The notes below the pieces were generated by a model, which was not told the DNA's origin, did no database searches, and was given only the letters and a program-made list of their open reading frames with translations. Both the position numbers and the translations under genes were made by a program. Below are positions 8,902-17,838 of a DNA stretch of 64,000 nt, in pieces. The DNA is from Acidobacteriota bacterium (lineage in GTDB: Bacteria > Acidobacteriota > Terriglobia > Bryobacterales > Bryobacteraceae), in assembly GCA_017307505.1 (NCBI GenBank), contig JAFKEE010000018.1:348715-412714 (forward strand). The letters are read 5' to 3'. Numbering within the stretch: the first letter of the stretch is position 1; each line of letters starts with the position of its first letter.

Positions 8902-11900
8902 ATGACCAAGTCGCTCAAAATCACCATCGCAGTGATTGCTGTCGCACTCTTGGCCGGGGCTCTCCAGGCGCAGTCGGTCTTCGCAACGCTTACCGGCATT
9001 GTTTCAGACCCCGCACAGGCAGTCATCCCGAACGCCAAAGTCACCTTGAAGAATTCAGCTTCGGGTGACGTTCGAACGACGATGACGAATTCGGAAGGGT
9101 ATTACACCTTTGCCTCTGTTCCGATCGGAACATACGCCCTGACCATTGAAGCGAACGGATTCCAGACCTCCAAGTTGGACGGGCTCGCTTTTTCCGGCGC
9201 GGACAAGCGCAATGTGGATGTCTCCTTGAAGGTCGGTTCGACCTCGGAGACGGTGGAAGTCTCGAGCATGGCGGACATCGTGGCTCCGGTGGATTCCGGT
9301 GAGAAATCGGCCACGTTGAATGTGAAGCAGTTGCAGGACTTCTCGGTGGTGGGCCGCAGCGCGGCCGAGTTCATCAAGATCATGCCGGGGTTTGCGATCG
9401 CGGGCACGGGCACGGAAAATCGCGCGAACTTCACAGGTGAGACGATCGGCATCAACGGCAACGGCGACGGCGGCAGCCAGAGCGCCTTCAACGGCGCTTA
9501 CAGCGTCAACGGCCTGCCGGGCGGGTCCTTGGACATCACGGCGGACGGCGCGCACGTATCGGATCCGGGCTGCAACTGCGCGACGCCGGTGAATCCGAAC
9601 ACGGACATGATCCAGGAGTTCAAGGTGCTGACCTCGAACTTCGGCGCGGAGAACCAGAAGGGGCCGGCGGTGGTGAGCAGCGTGGCGAAGTCGGGCGGCC
9701 GTGATTTCCACGGCGGCGCCTATTTGTACGCGCGGCACTATGCGATGAACGCCAACGACTGGTTGAACAACCGCCTGGGCCTGCCGAAGCCGGAGAACAA
9801 GTACTTCTTTCCTGGCGGCAACATCAGCGGCCCGGTTCTGATTCCTGGAACGAACTTCAATAAGAATCGCGACAAGTTGTTCTTCTTCGCGGGCTACGAG
9901 TATTACAACCAGAGGCTGGATACCGGCGTATTGCGCGCCACGGTGCCGACGGCAGGCATGCGGACGGGCGATTTCAGCCCCGCTCAGCTGGCAGGACTCG
10001 GCAACATCACGTCATCGGGCGGACCGCCGCAGCAGATCACGGATCCGACCATCCCCGGCGGGATCATCCCCTCCAGCCGGATTGACAAAGGTGGCCAGGC
10101 ATTGATGAACCTGCTGCCGATGCCGAATGCGAATCCGAATGCGAATGGCGGCTACAACTACGTCCAGCAGATCAACTTCAACCAGAACAGCAACCAGTTC
10201 ATGACCAGGGTGGACTACAGCATCAGCGATTCGACGAAGCTGTTTGTCCGCTACAACCGCCAGTGGGAAAACCAGCAGTTCCCGGTGGGCCTGTGGTGGC
10301 GCAACGGCAACCAGGTGCCGTATCCGACGCCGGTAATCGGCCGGAACAGCTCCGACTCGATTTCAGCGAGCCTGACGCATGTGTTCTCGCCCACGCTGAC
10401 GAATGAGCTGGTGGTTGCCTACACGAGCATCAAGTTCCCGAACGTATTCGAGGACCCCTCGAAGGTGGACCGCACGAATGTGGGCTACCCCTATAAGGGC
10501 CTATGGAAGAACGGCGTGGCGCAGATTCCTTCGTTCACCGGCTGGGGTGGTGAGATGGCGACCATCCTGAACCCGGGCGGTTTCGAAGTGGGTGGCAGCC
10601 GCGGCCTGTTCGCCGACAAGTACCTGCCGACGATTTCCGACAACGTTTCGAAGGTGTGGGGTACGCATACCGCCAAGTTCGGCGCGTTCTACGAATACAT
10701 CCGGAACAATCAGCCGGCGAATGGCAACACGAACGGGCAGATTGTGTACTCCAACACGGCTGTCAATTCCAGTGGCAGCGTGTACGGCGACATGATTCTG
10801 GGCCGAGTGGGCGGCTACAACGAGCAGAGTTTCAATCGCCTGAACGATATCTCGTACACGACGTTTGAAGCGTTTGCGCAGGATAGCTGGAAGGTGACGC
10901 GGCGATGGACGCTTGAATACGGCCTGCGCATTTCGCACTTCGGTCCGTGGTCCGACAGGACGGGCGCGGGGTATTCGATCTTTGATATCAACCGCTACAA
11001 CCCGAACGCTCCGGCGCTGGATTACTCCGGATTCTTCTGGCACTCGCGGGATAAGAACGTGCCGCTATCGGGCTTCCCGAGCCGTGCGCTGTACTATGCT
11101 CCGCGCGTGGGCGGCGCCTTCGACCTGTTCGGAAGCGGCAAGACGGTGCTCCGCGGCGGGTGGGGCCGCTATTACTTCCACTCGGCGCAGTTCACCAGCG
11201 GCCTGGATGTTTCGGCCGGTGTGAAAGCGTACAGCTTCCCGAACCCAACGACTTTAGCCGCGATCGATGCGTTCACTCCGGGCTTAGGCGACCGGCTGGG
11301 CGCGCAGGCGGTGGATAGCCTGGACGATCAGTCGCCCTGGTCAGACAGTTACAGTTTCACGGTGTCGCAGCGCACGCCGTTTTCCGGACTGCTGGAACTG
11401 GCGTATGTCGGCAACCGCAGCGGCGCGTTGCTGAACACCGGCGGTCCCGGCAACAACCTGAACGCGGTGCCGGCCGGCGCTCTGTTGAAAGCGGGGATCG
11501 GGGATCCCAATGCGGCGGCGTATGATTCGTTCCGGCCGATCGCAGGCTTCCAGGATCTGCGCATCAACACGCACGGCCTGTACCAGAACTACAATTCGTT
11601 CCAGGCTACATGGCTGAGGACGAAGGGCCGGTACAACCTGAATCTGAACTACACCTATGGCAAGAGTCTGGGCATCGTAGGCAATTACGATGAGTTCAAT
11701 CAGCGCAACAATTACGGCCTGATGCCGGGCGACCGCCGCCAACTGTTCAATGCGGCTTACTCGGTGGAAGTTGGCAATCCGTTGAAGGGCAATAAGCTTG
11801 CGGGCGGAGTCGTCAACGGCTGGCAGATCTCGGGCATTGCCCAGGTGCAGAGCGGGATCAACGATCTGGCGAACACCAGCTACAACTTCAACATGGATAC

Positions 11901-12348
11901 GGCCGGTTATAAACTGCCCAACGGTTACAACCTGAGCGCGCGTACCATCAATGGCACGGACAGCATTGCGCTACGCCCGACATATACTTGTCCGGGCAAC
12001 AGCGGACTGGGTCCGCATCAGTTCGTCAATGGCAATTGCTTTGCGCTCCCCACGGGGCCGGGTGGCAACGGGCCGACCATCGGCCCGGGCATCTACGGAC
12101 CCGCGTTCATGAACTTCGACCTCGGATTGTTCAAGAACTTCCAGTTGAGCGAATCGAAGAAGATCCAAATTCGCTTCAACGGGTATAACTTCCTGAATCA
12201 TCCGCTGTACACGTTTGTGAACGGCTCGAACAACCTGAAGCTCATCTACGATCCGAATACGGGCAAGATTTCGAACCCGAACTTCGGCATCACGACAGAG
12301 AAACAGGGCCGGCGCATTGTGCAGGTGGCGATCAAATTCTACTTCTAG
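8902..12348 (+). CDS. TonB-dependent receptor with carboxypeptidase-regulatory-like domain
   Basis: 1148 residues. Signal peptide (SLKITIAVIAVALLAGALQAQ), then a carboxypeptidase-regulatory-like beta-sandwich (TLTGIVSDPAQAVIPNAKVTLKN, about residues 27-110), a plug domain (about 115-260, including FKVLTSNFGAENQKGPAVVSS), and a very long beta-barrel ending in the outer-membrane signature VQVAIKFYF with C-terminal Phe. This is the standard acidobacterial OmpA/SusC-like receptor for TonB-driven import, often of oligosaccharides; the substrate cannot be read from sequence. The ATG at 8902 was preferred over 8893 because AAAGGGG lies 10 nt before 8902 but only 1 nt before 8893. It is transcribed alone: a promoter lies upstream and a strong terminator downstream. 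Confidence 0.88.
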   Translation: MTKSLKITIAVIAVALLAGALQAQSVFATLTGIVSDPAQAVIPNAKVTLKNSASGDVRTTMTNSEGYYTFASVPIGTYALTIEANGFQTSKLDGLAFSGADKRNVDVSLKVGSTSETVEVSSMADIVAPVDSGEKSATLNVKQLQDFSVVGRSAAEFIKIMPGFAIAGTGTENRANFTGETIGINGNGDGGSQSAFNGAYSVNGLPGGSLDITADGAHVSDPGCNCATPVNPNTDMIQEFKVLTSNFGAENQKGPAVVSSVAKSGGRDFHGGAYLYARHYAMNANDWLNNRLGLPKPENKYFFPGGNISGPVLIPGTNFNKNRDKLFFFAGYEYYNQRLDTGVLRATVPTAGMRTGDFSPAQLAGLGNITSSGGPPQQITDPTIPGGIIPSSRIDKGGQALMNLLPMPNANPNANGGYNYVQQINFNQNSNQFMTRVDYSISDSTKLFVRYNRQWENQQFPVGLWWRNGNQVPYPTPVIGRNSSDSISASLTHVFSPTLTNELVVAYTSIKFPNVFEDPSKVDRTNVGYPYKGLWKNGVAQIPSFTGWGGEMATILNPGGFEVGGSRGLFADKYLPTISDNVSKVWGTHTAKFGAFYEYIRNNQPANGNTNGQIVYSNTAVNSSGSVYGDMILGRVGGYNEQSFNRLNDISYTTFEAFAQDSWKVTRRWTLEYGLRISHFGPWSDRTGAGYSIFDINRYNPNAPALDYSGFFWHSRDKNVPLSGFPSRALYYAPRVGGAFDLFGSGKTVLRGGWGRYYFHSAQFTSGLDVSAGVKAYSFPNPTTLAAIDAFTPGLGDRLGAQAVDSLDDQSPWSDSYSFTVSQRTPFSGLLELAYVGNRSGALLNTGGPGNNLNAVPAGALLKAGIGDPNAAAYDSFRPIAGFQDLRINTHGLYQNYNSFQATWLRTKGRYNLNLNYTYGKSLGIVGNYDEFNQRNNYGLMPGDRRQLFNAAYSVEVGNPLKGNKLAGGVVNGWQISGIAQVQSGINDLANTSYNFNMDTAGYKLPNGYNLSARTINGTDSIALRPTYTCPGNSGLGPHQFVNGNCFALPTGPGGNGPTIGPGIYGPAFMNFDLGLFKNFQLSESKKIQIRFNGYNFLNHPLYTFVNGSNNLKLIYDPNTGKISNPNFGITTEKQGRRIVQVAIKFYF

Positions 12349-12384
12349 GACTGAGCAACCCGCAGTGCAACGATTGCTTCGGAA

Positions 12385-12411
12385 CGGGGTGGCTGCGGCC
12401 ACCCCGTTTTT
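12385..12411 (+). terminator. Rho-independent terminator of the TonB-dependent receptor gene
   Basis: CGGGGTGGC (12385-12393) pairs perfectly with GCCACCCCG (12398-12406) around a TGCG tetraloop and is followed by TTTTT. This is a textbook intrinsic terminator 37 bp after the stop codon. Confidence 0.88.
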
Positions 12412-12489
12412 GTTCTCCGGTGCCGATGGAATCTCGAGGAAGAGCGGTTCCAATCCGGACCTGCTCCGATACAATCGAGATGGCGGCCT

Positions 12490-13614
12490 ATGACCACGAT
12501 TGTGCTGGCGCTACTTCTGGGACTGCAGGGCCCGCGCGCGCAAACACCGGACTCCGTGCTGGAGAAGGCGGTGGCGGCGCACCAGGCCGGAAATCTGGAT
12601 GCGGCCGTGGCCGGCTACCGGGCGTATCTCAAGACTGGTCCGGACAATGTCAATGTGCGGTCGAACCTGGGGGCGGCTCTAGCCCGGCAAGGCCGGTTCG
12701 CCGAGGCGATTCAGGAGTACAAGGCCGGCCTCAAACTGGATCCGAGCCACACCGGCATTTCTCTCAACCTGGCGCTGGCCTATTACAAGATGGGCGACAT
12801 CGGGGACGCAGCCAAGGAACTGACCACCCTGCGGGCGCTGACTCCGGATAACGTGCAGGCCACGCTGCTGCTGGCCGATTGCTGGCTGCAGATGGGCGAG
12901 AACGGCAAAGTCATCGAACTGCTTTCGCCTGTGCAGAAGGAGCACCCGTCCGATCTGGGGATGGCGTATGTGCTGGGGACGGCGCTGGTGCGGGACAAGC
13001 GGGAGCAGGAAGGGCAGAAGATCCTGGATCCGATCTTCAAACGGGGCGACTCGGCGGAGACGCGGCTGCTGATCGGCACGGCGAAACTGAACTCCGCCGA
13101 TTTCGCGGGCGCCATGGAGGATCTGGCGAAGGCGGTGCAGATGAATCCCAACCTGCCATCGGCGCATGCCTATTACGGGCAGTCGCTGATGGCCACCGGA
13201 GACACGGCCGGCGCCGCGAAGGAGTTCCAGCAGGAGCTGAAGCTCAATCCGAATGACTTCAACTCCAATCTGAATCTCGCCGTGATTCTCAAGCAGGACC
13301 AGGAGTGGGAAGAGTCGCTGAAGTACCTGGCGCGGGCGCTGCGCGTGAGGCCGGGCGACCTGCGGGTGCGCTACCAGTTGGGCACCATCTACCTGTCGCA
13401 GGGCAAGGTGGAGCAGGCGCGGAAGGAGCTGGAGGCGACCGTGAAGGAGGCTCCGCAGTTCACTGAAGCGCATGTGTCGCTGGCGACGGTGTACTACCGG
13501 CTGAAGCTGAAGGCGGAAGGTGACCGGGAACGGGGCATTGTGCAGAAGCTGAACGCGGAAGCACAGGCTCGGCAGCCGAAAGGCCAGACGGAGCCAGAGC
13601 AGAAGAATCCATGA
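12490..13614 (+). CDS. Secreted tetratricopeptide repeat protein
   Basis: 374 residues. A short N-terminal signal (TTIVLALLLGLQGPRAQ) is followed by TPR units of 34 residues from about residue 25 to 350, for example VRSNLGAALARQGRFAEAIQ, ISLNLALAYYKMGDI and VRYQLGTIYLSQGKVEQARK. These alpha-helical hairpins scaffold protein-protein contacts. The C-terminus is charged and low-complexity (RQPKGQTEPEQKNP). It is the first gene of a seven-gene run, and its stop overlaps the next TPR gene by 4 bp (ATGA). It probably assembles or recognises the other exported proteins of the operon. Confidence 0.8.
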   Translation: MTTIVLALLLGLQGPRAQTPDSVLEKAVAAHQAGNLDAAVAGYRAYLKTGPDNVNVRSNLGAALARQGRFAEAIQEYKAGLKLDPSHTGISLNLALAYYKMGDIGDAAKELTTLRALTPDNVQATLLLADCWLQMGENGKVIELLSPVQKEHPSDLGMAYVLGTALVRDKREQEGQKILDPIFKRGDSAETRLLIGTAKLNSADFAGAMEDLAKAVQMNPNLPSAHAYYGQSLMATGDTAGAAKEFQQELKLNPNDFNSNLNLAVILKQDQEWEESLKYLARALRVRPGDLRVRYQLGTIYLSQGKVEQARKELEATVKEAPQFTEAHVSLATVYYRLKLKAEGDRERGIVQKLNAEAQARQPKGQTEPEQKNP

Positions 13615-14744
13615 CGCGAGGGACGCTAGCAGCGGTGCTGTGGGTGTCGTGCCTGGTGAGCAGAGCACAGGATTCGCCCGCGGGTCCTGCTCCGCCGACG
13701 GTTGTGGCGAGCCTGGCGCGGCAGGCGGCCGAAGCGAAGGCCGGAGGCAGGCTGGAGCAGTCTGCGGCGTTGTACGGCAAAGCAGTGAAGGTGGCTCCGT
13801 CGTGGGCCGAGGGCTGGCGGCAGTTGGGCCTACTGCAGTTTGACGCGCAGCAATATACGGCCTGCCGGGATTCCTTTCAAAAGCTGGCCAGACTGAACAG
13901 CAAGCTGGGGAGTGATTTCGCGTATCTGGGTCTGTGCGAATTCCACACCAAGGAATATAGGGCCGCGGTGGCTGATCTGGAGAAGGGCTATGCGCTGGGG
14001 CTCCGATTGGAAGAGCCCGTGACGCCTGTTGCGTTGTATAGGACCGCGGTGCTGCAAACGCAAGCCGGCAACTTCGAGCGCGCACTGCAATTCTGCCGTC
14101 TGCTCACGCGATTGAAGCCGAATGACCCGGCGGTGGTCGCGGTGGCCGGTATTGCGTCACTGCGGCTCCCGATCTTTCCGCAGGAACTGGCGGAAGGCGA
14201 CCGCGATGTGGCGTTTAAGCTGGGCAGCGCGATGCTGACCGGGGGCGCGCATCCGGTGGAGGAGGCGACGCGGCGCTTTGAGGAACTGGTGAAGGAGTAT
14301 CCAGACCGGCCGAATGTGCACTACTCGTATGCCATGATTCTGCTGGCAAACGATCCGAACCGCGGTGTCACCGCGCTGGAGCGGACGCTGGCGCTGGATC
14401 CGAAGCATCTGCCGGCCCTGGTTGCGATGGCGTTTGAGTATCTGAACCGCGGCGAAGCGGCGCGGGCTCTGCCGTTTGCGGAAAGGGCCGTTGCCACAGC
14501 CCCCGGAAGCTTCGCGGCGCGCGGGTGTCTGGGCCGCACACTGGTGGAGCTGAACCAGTTTGAGAAGGGCGCGAAGGAGCTGGAACTGGCGGCGAAACTG
14601 GAGCCTTCGAGCTCGCAGCTGCAATTCCTGTTGTCGTCGACGTATACGAAATTAGGCAGGAAAGAAGAGGCCGCGCGGGCACGGGCCGAGTTTGCGCGCC
14701 TGAAGGCGGCCGAAGACGAGCGGATGGGAAGGGAAGAGAAGTAG
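13611..14744 (+). CDS. Secreted tetratricopeptide repeat protein
   Basis: 377 residues, with a signal peptide (TRGTLAAVLWVSCLVSRAQ) and TPR helices through the rest (AEGWRQLGLLQFDAQQYTAC, YLGLCEFHTKEYRAAVADL, PNVHYSYAMILLANDPNRG). It is a divergent paralogue of the preceding TPR protein, overlapping it by 4 bp and lying directly adjacent to the cytochrome gene (stop and start abut at 14744/14745). Function is inferred only as a scaffold in the envelope. Confidence 0.8.
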   Translation: MTRGTLAAVLWVSCLVSRAQDSPAGPAPPTVVASLARQAAEAKAGGRLEQSAALYGKAVKVAPSWAEGWRQLGLLQFDAQQYTACRDSFQKLARLNSKLGSDFAYLGLCEFHTKEYRAAVADLEKGYALGLRLEEPVTPVALYRTAVLQTQAGNFERALQFCRLLTRLKPNDPAVVAVAGIASLRLPIFPQELAEGDRDVAFKLGSAMLTGGAHPVEEATRRFEELVKEYPDRPNVHYSYAMILLANDPNRGVTALERTLALDPKHLPALVAMAFEYLNRGEAARALPFAERAVATAPGSFAARGCLGRTLVELNQFEKGAKELELAAKLEPSSSQLQFLLSSTYTKLGRKEEAARARAEFARLKAAEDERMGREEK

Positions 14745-15791
14745 ATGCGGGGAGGCGTCCTCATGCTGGCCGTGGCGCTGCCCTGCCTGACGGCGCAGCA
14801 GTCCGGGACCTGCGCACCCTGTCACCCGAAGGAAGCGAAAGGGCATGCCCAGACGCTGATGGCGCGGACACTGGAGCCGGGCGGACAGGCGTCGATTCCC
14901 GGCTCGCATGCGGAGTTGCGGCTGAAGCTGGGGTCGTTCTCCTACCGGATCTACCGGGCCGGCGGGCAGGACCGGTATCAGGTGAGTGATGGCACGTCAT
15001 CAATGGAGGGCGTGGTGGCCTGGGCGATGGGGCAGGGCGCGGCGGGCCAGACGTATGTCCTGGAGCGGGAAGGGAAGCTGTACGAGAGCCGGGTGAGTTT
15101 CTATAACGACATCAAAGGACTGGACGCTACGCTAGGGTCGCCGGCGGGTGTTCCGAAGAACCTGGCGGAGGCGTTTGGGCGGGAGATGCCGGCGTTGAGC
15201 GTGACGGAGTGTTTCCAGTGCCACGCGGCGGCGGGTCCGGCGGCTGCGACCGCTCCGGCCAAGGGCTCGCTGGCCTGGACGAAGACGCTGGTCCCCGGGG
15301 TGCAGTGCGAGAACTGCCACAAGGGCGCATGGAAGCATGCAGCGGCCCGGACGGCGGGCGACATGAAGTCGGCGCGGCTGGCGAAGCTGAAGGATGCGAG
15401 TACGGAAGAGATCTCTGATGTTTGTGGAGTGTGCCACCGGACGTGGTCCCACATCCAGTTGAACGGCCCGCGCGGCGTGGCCAATGTACGCTTCCAGCCG
15501 TATCGGATCGTGATGAGCAAGTGTTATGACGCGATGGACCGGCGCATCGGTTGTACAGCGTGTCATGATCCGCACAACCGGCCGGAGGGTGTAGCGGTGA
15601 ACTCGGATCCGGCTTGCCTGGGTTGTCACACGGCCCGGGCGGGCGGCGGTCCGGTAGGGAAGGTTTGCAAGGTGGGGACGAACCGGTGCGCGAGCTGCCA
15701 TATGCCGAAGTACGAGCTGCCGGGGTCGCATTTCCGGTTTACCGATCACTTCATTCGTATTGCGAGGCCCAATGAAACTTATCCGGATTAG
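14745..15791 (+). CDS. Seven-haem c-type cytochrome
   Basis: 348 residues with seven CXXCH haem-c sites in order: CAPCH (about residue 23), CFQCH, CENCH, CGVCH, CTACH, CLGCH and CASCH. A short N-terminal signal (VLMLAVALPCLTAQ) directs export, so haem attachment occurs in the periplasm. Extra His residues (HAQTL, HDPHN, HFRFTDHF) could give bis-His ligation. The spacing between sites 1 and 2 is long (about 130 residues of beta-rich sequence), unlike the compact NrfA or Hao cores. The family is related to multihaem cytochromes seen next to TPR/CRTAC1 genes. It overlaps the following VWA gene by 20 bp. The electron donor and acceptor are unknown. Confidence 0.85.
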   Translation: MRGGVLMLAVALPCLTAQQSGTCAPCHPKEAKGHAQTLMARTLEPGGQASIPGSHAELRLKLGSFSYRIYRAGGQDRYQVSDGTSSMEGVVAWAMGQGAAGQTYVLEREGKLYESRVSFYNDIKGLDATLGSPAGVPKNLAEAFGREMPALSVTECFQCHAAAGPAAATAPAKGSLAWTKTLVPGVQCENCHKGAWKHAAARTAGDMKSARLAKLKDASTEEISDVCGVCHRTWSHIQLNGPRGVANVRFQPYRIVMSKCYDAMDRRIGCTACHDPHNRPEGVAVNSDPACLGCHTARAGGGPVGKVCKVGTNRCASCHMPKYELPGSHFRFTDHFIRIARPNETYPD

Positions 15792-17838
15792 CGGACTGAC
15801 TCTCAGCGTGCTGGTTGCGGCTGGCATGGCGCACGGGCAACAGGCGAGTACGGCGCAGTTGATTGCCGGGGGGCAGCAGTCGGATCCTGCCATGAGTTCC
15901 GCGGCAGAGGAGGTGGTGCAGGATTTCATCGTGCGGGACAAGCGGGGCCGGCTGGTGAAAGACCTGAAGGCTGAGGAAGTGAAGGTAACGGACGACGGAG
16001 CGGAGCAGCGGGTGACGGGACTGCGGCTGGTGGAGGGGGCGGAGGCGGGTCAACGGATCGGGCTGGTAACGCTGGTGTTTGAGCGGCTGGGCAATGCGGC
16101 GCGCCGGGTCGCACGGGATGCGGCGGAGAGCCTGGTGAAGGGCGAGCAGGCCCAGAATGTGCAGTTCGCGGTAGTCGCCATCGATTCCCAGTTGTTCGTG
16201 TTGCAGGAGTTCACCACGGACAAGGAAGCGTTGAAGCGGGCGATTGGCAGAGTGACGAACGGGCAGTATGCGACGTATGCCGTGGAGTCGGAGCGGATCA
16301 AGAAGAGCCTGAAGGAGACGGTGGCCGGAGCGGAGGCTCCTCCGGTGCAGAAGAAGACGGCCCAGGTGATGCTGGACATGCTGCAGTTCAATTCCAGCTA
16401 CGGGCGTGAGGAAGCGACGCGCATGTCGATCTTCTCTCTGCTGTCGCTGGTGAGGGGGCAGTACTCGATGCCAGGGCGGAAGAGCATCGTGTACTTCTCG
16501 GAAGGCATGGAAGTGCCTACGCATCTGGATGAGCCGTTCCGGAGTATTCCCAGTGCGGCGAATCGCGGCAATGTCGCCATTTATACCGTGGATGCGCGCG
16601 GGGTCCAGACGTCGAGCCAGAACGCGGGCTCGGAAGACCTGGCTAAGGCTGCGAAGCTGACGGGCGACGCCACGACGGCCACGACGGGTGCTGTCTCGAA
16701 GGACGAGTTGCAGGCCAGCGACCTGGCGGAGAACAGCATGCGCAAGAATGTCCAATTGCCGCTGCAGACGTTATCGGAGTCGACTGGGGCATTCCTGATG
16801 AGCGATTCGAACGATCTGTCGAAACCGATGCGGCTGGTGAGCGAGGAGGCGGCCAGTTATTACGAGGCGGTCTATCATCCGGGCATAGCAAGCTACGACG
16901 GAAAGTTCCGGAAGACGCAAGTGGAAGTGGCGCGGAAAGACACCGTGGTTCATGCGCGCATGGGGTACTTCTCGTTGCCTGTGAACGCACGCGGACCGGC
17001 GCTGATGCCGTTTGAATTTGCGCTGACAAAGGCGCTGGCCGCTAATCCGATGCCGAAAGACGTGGAGTTCCGGTCGGCGGCCCTGGTGGTGCGGCCCGGG
17101 CCCACGGAAGCGAAGGGGCTGGTGGTGGTGGAGGTGCCGATGAGCGGCATCAAGTTCACCGAGCATGTCAATACGAAGACATTCAGTTCACGCGTGTCGC
17201 TGCTGGCGCTGGTGAAGAATGCGAAAGGGGAAGTGGTGGCCAAGGTGAGCAGCGACCTGCCGCGCAGCGGGCCGCTGGCGCTGCTGCCGCAGGCCCGGGC
17301 GGGCAACTACATCTACAAAGAGCCGTTGAACCTGCCGCCGGGCCGGTACACGCTGGAGACGGCGGTGATGGATCACGAAGCAGGCACGGTGGGGACGCGC
17401 AAGAGTTCGTACGTCGTGACGCCGAAGGCGCAGGGTGTGGCGATGTCGAGCCTGTTCCTGGTGCGGAACTTCCAGGCGAATGCGAAGGATCTGGATCCGA
17501 ATGAGCCGCTGCAATACCAGGGCGGACGGATCACGGCGACGTTGGGCGGGCAGGTGTTCGCGGTGAAGGGCGCGCAGATGTCCACCTTTTTCGTCGTGTA
17601 CCCGGATCCGGCGATTCCGGAAAAGCCGGTGGCGGAGGTGGAGTTCAGCGTGGACGGCAAAGTGATCGCGAAGAGCGCACTGCCACTGCCGGCCGCCGAC
17701 GCACAGGGGCGCATCGCGTATGTGTTGTCTTCGCCGGCGGAGAGCATGCCTCCGGCCACGTACCTGATTCACGTGATTGTGAAGCAGGGCAACTCCACGG
17801 CGGACGGCATGACGCAAGTGCAGATTGCGGCGCGATGA
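15772..17838 (+). CDS. Secreted VWA-domain protein (acidobacterial type)
   Basis: 688 residues. Signal peptide (LTLSVLVAAGMAHGQ); an N-terminal segment [20 protein letters not shown] typical of the VWFA-related acidobacterial domain; then a VWA Rossmann-like fold (IGLVTLVFERLG, GRKSIVYFSEGMEV, NVAIYTVDARGVQTSS) to about residue 350; and a C-terminal beta-rich half. The canonical MIDAS DxSxS is not obvious, as the equivalent strand reads LVFERLG, so metal binding is doubtful. The ATG at 15772 is preferred to an upstream TTG (15760) because GCGAGG precedes it. It overlaps both neighbours (20 bp and 4 bp) in the operon. Confidence 0.8.
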   Translation: MKLIRISGLTLSVLVAAGMAHGQQASTAQLIAGGQQSDPAMSSAAEEVVQDFIVRDKRGRLVKDLKAEEVKVTDDGAEQRVTGLRLVEGAEAGQRIGLVTLVFERLGNAARRVARDAAESLVKGEQAQNVQFAVVAIDSQLFVLQEFTTDKEALKRAIGRVTNGQYATYAVESERIKKSLKETVAGAEAPPVQKKTAQVMLDMLQFNSSYGREEATRMSIFSLLSLVRGQYSMPGRKSIVYFSEGMEVPTHLDEPFRSIPSAANRGNVAIYTVDARGVQTSSQNAGSEDLAKAAKLTGDATTATTGAVSKDELQASDLAENSMRKNVQLPLQTLSESTGAFLMSDSNDLSKPMRLVSEEAASYYEAVYHPGIASYDGKFRKTQVEVARKDTVVHARMGYFSLPVNARGPALMPFEFALTKALAANPMPKDVEFRSAALVVRPGPTEAKGLVVVEVPMSGIKFTEHVNTKTFSSRVSLLALVKNAKGEVVAKVSSDLPRSGPLALLPQARAGNYIYKEPLNLPPGRYTLETAVMDHEAGTVGTRKSSYVVTPKAQGVAMSSLFLVRNFQANAKDLDPNEPLQYQGGRITATLGGQVFAVKGAQMSTFFVVYPDPAIPEKPVAEVEFSVDGKVIAKSALPLPAADAQGRIAYVLSSPAESMPPATYLIHVIVKQGNSTADGMTQVQIAAR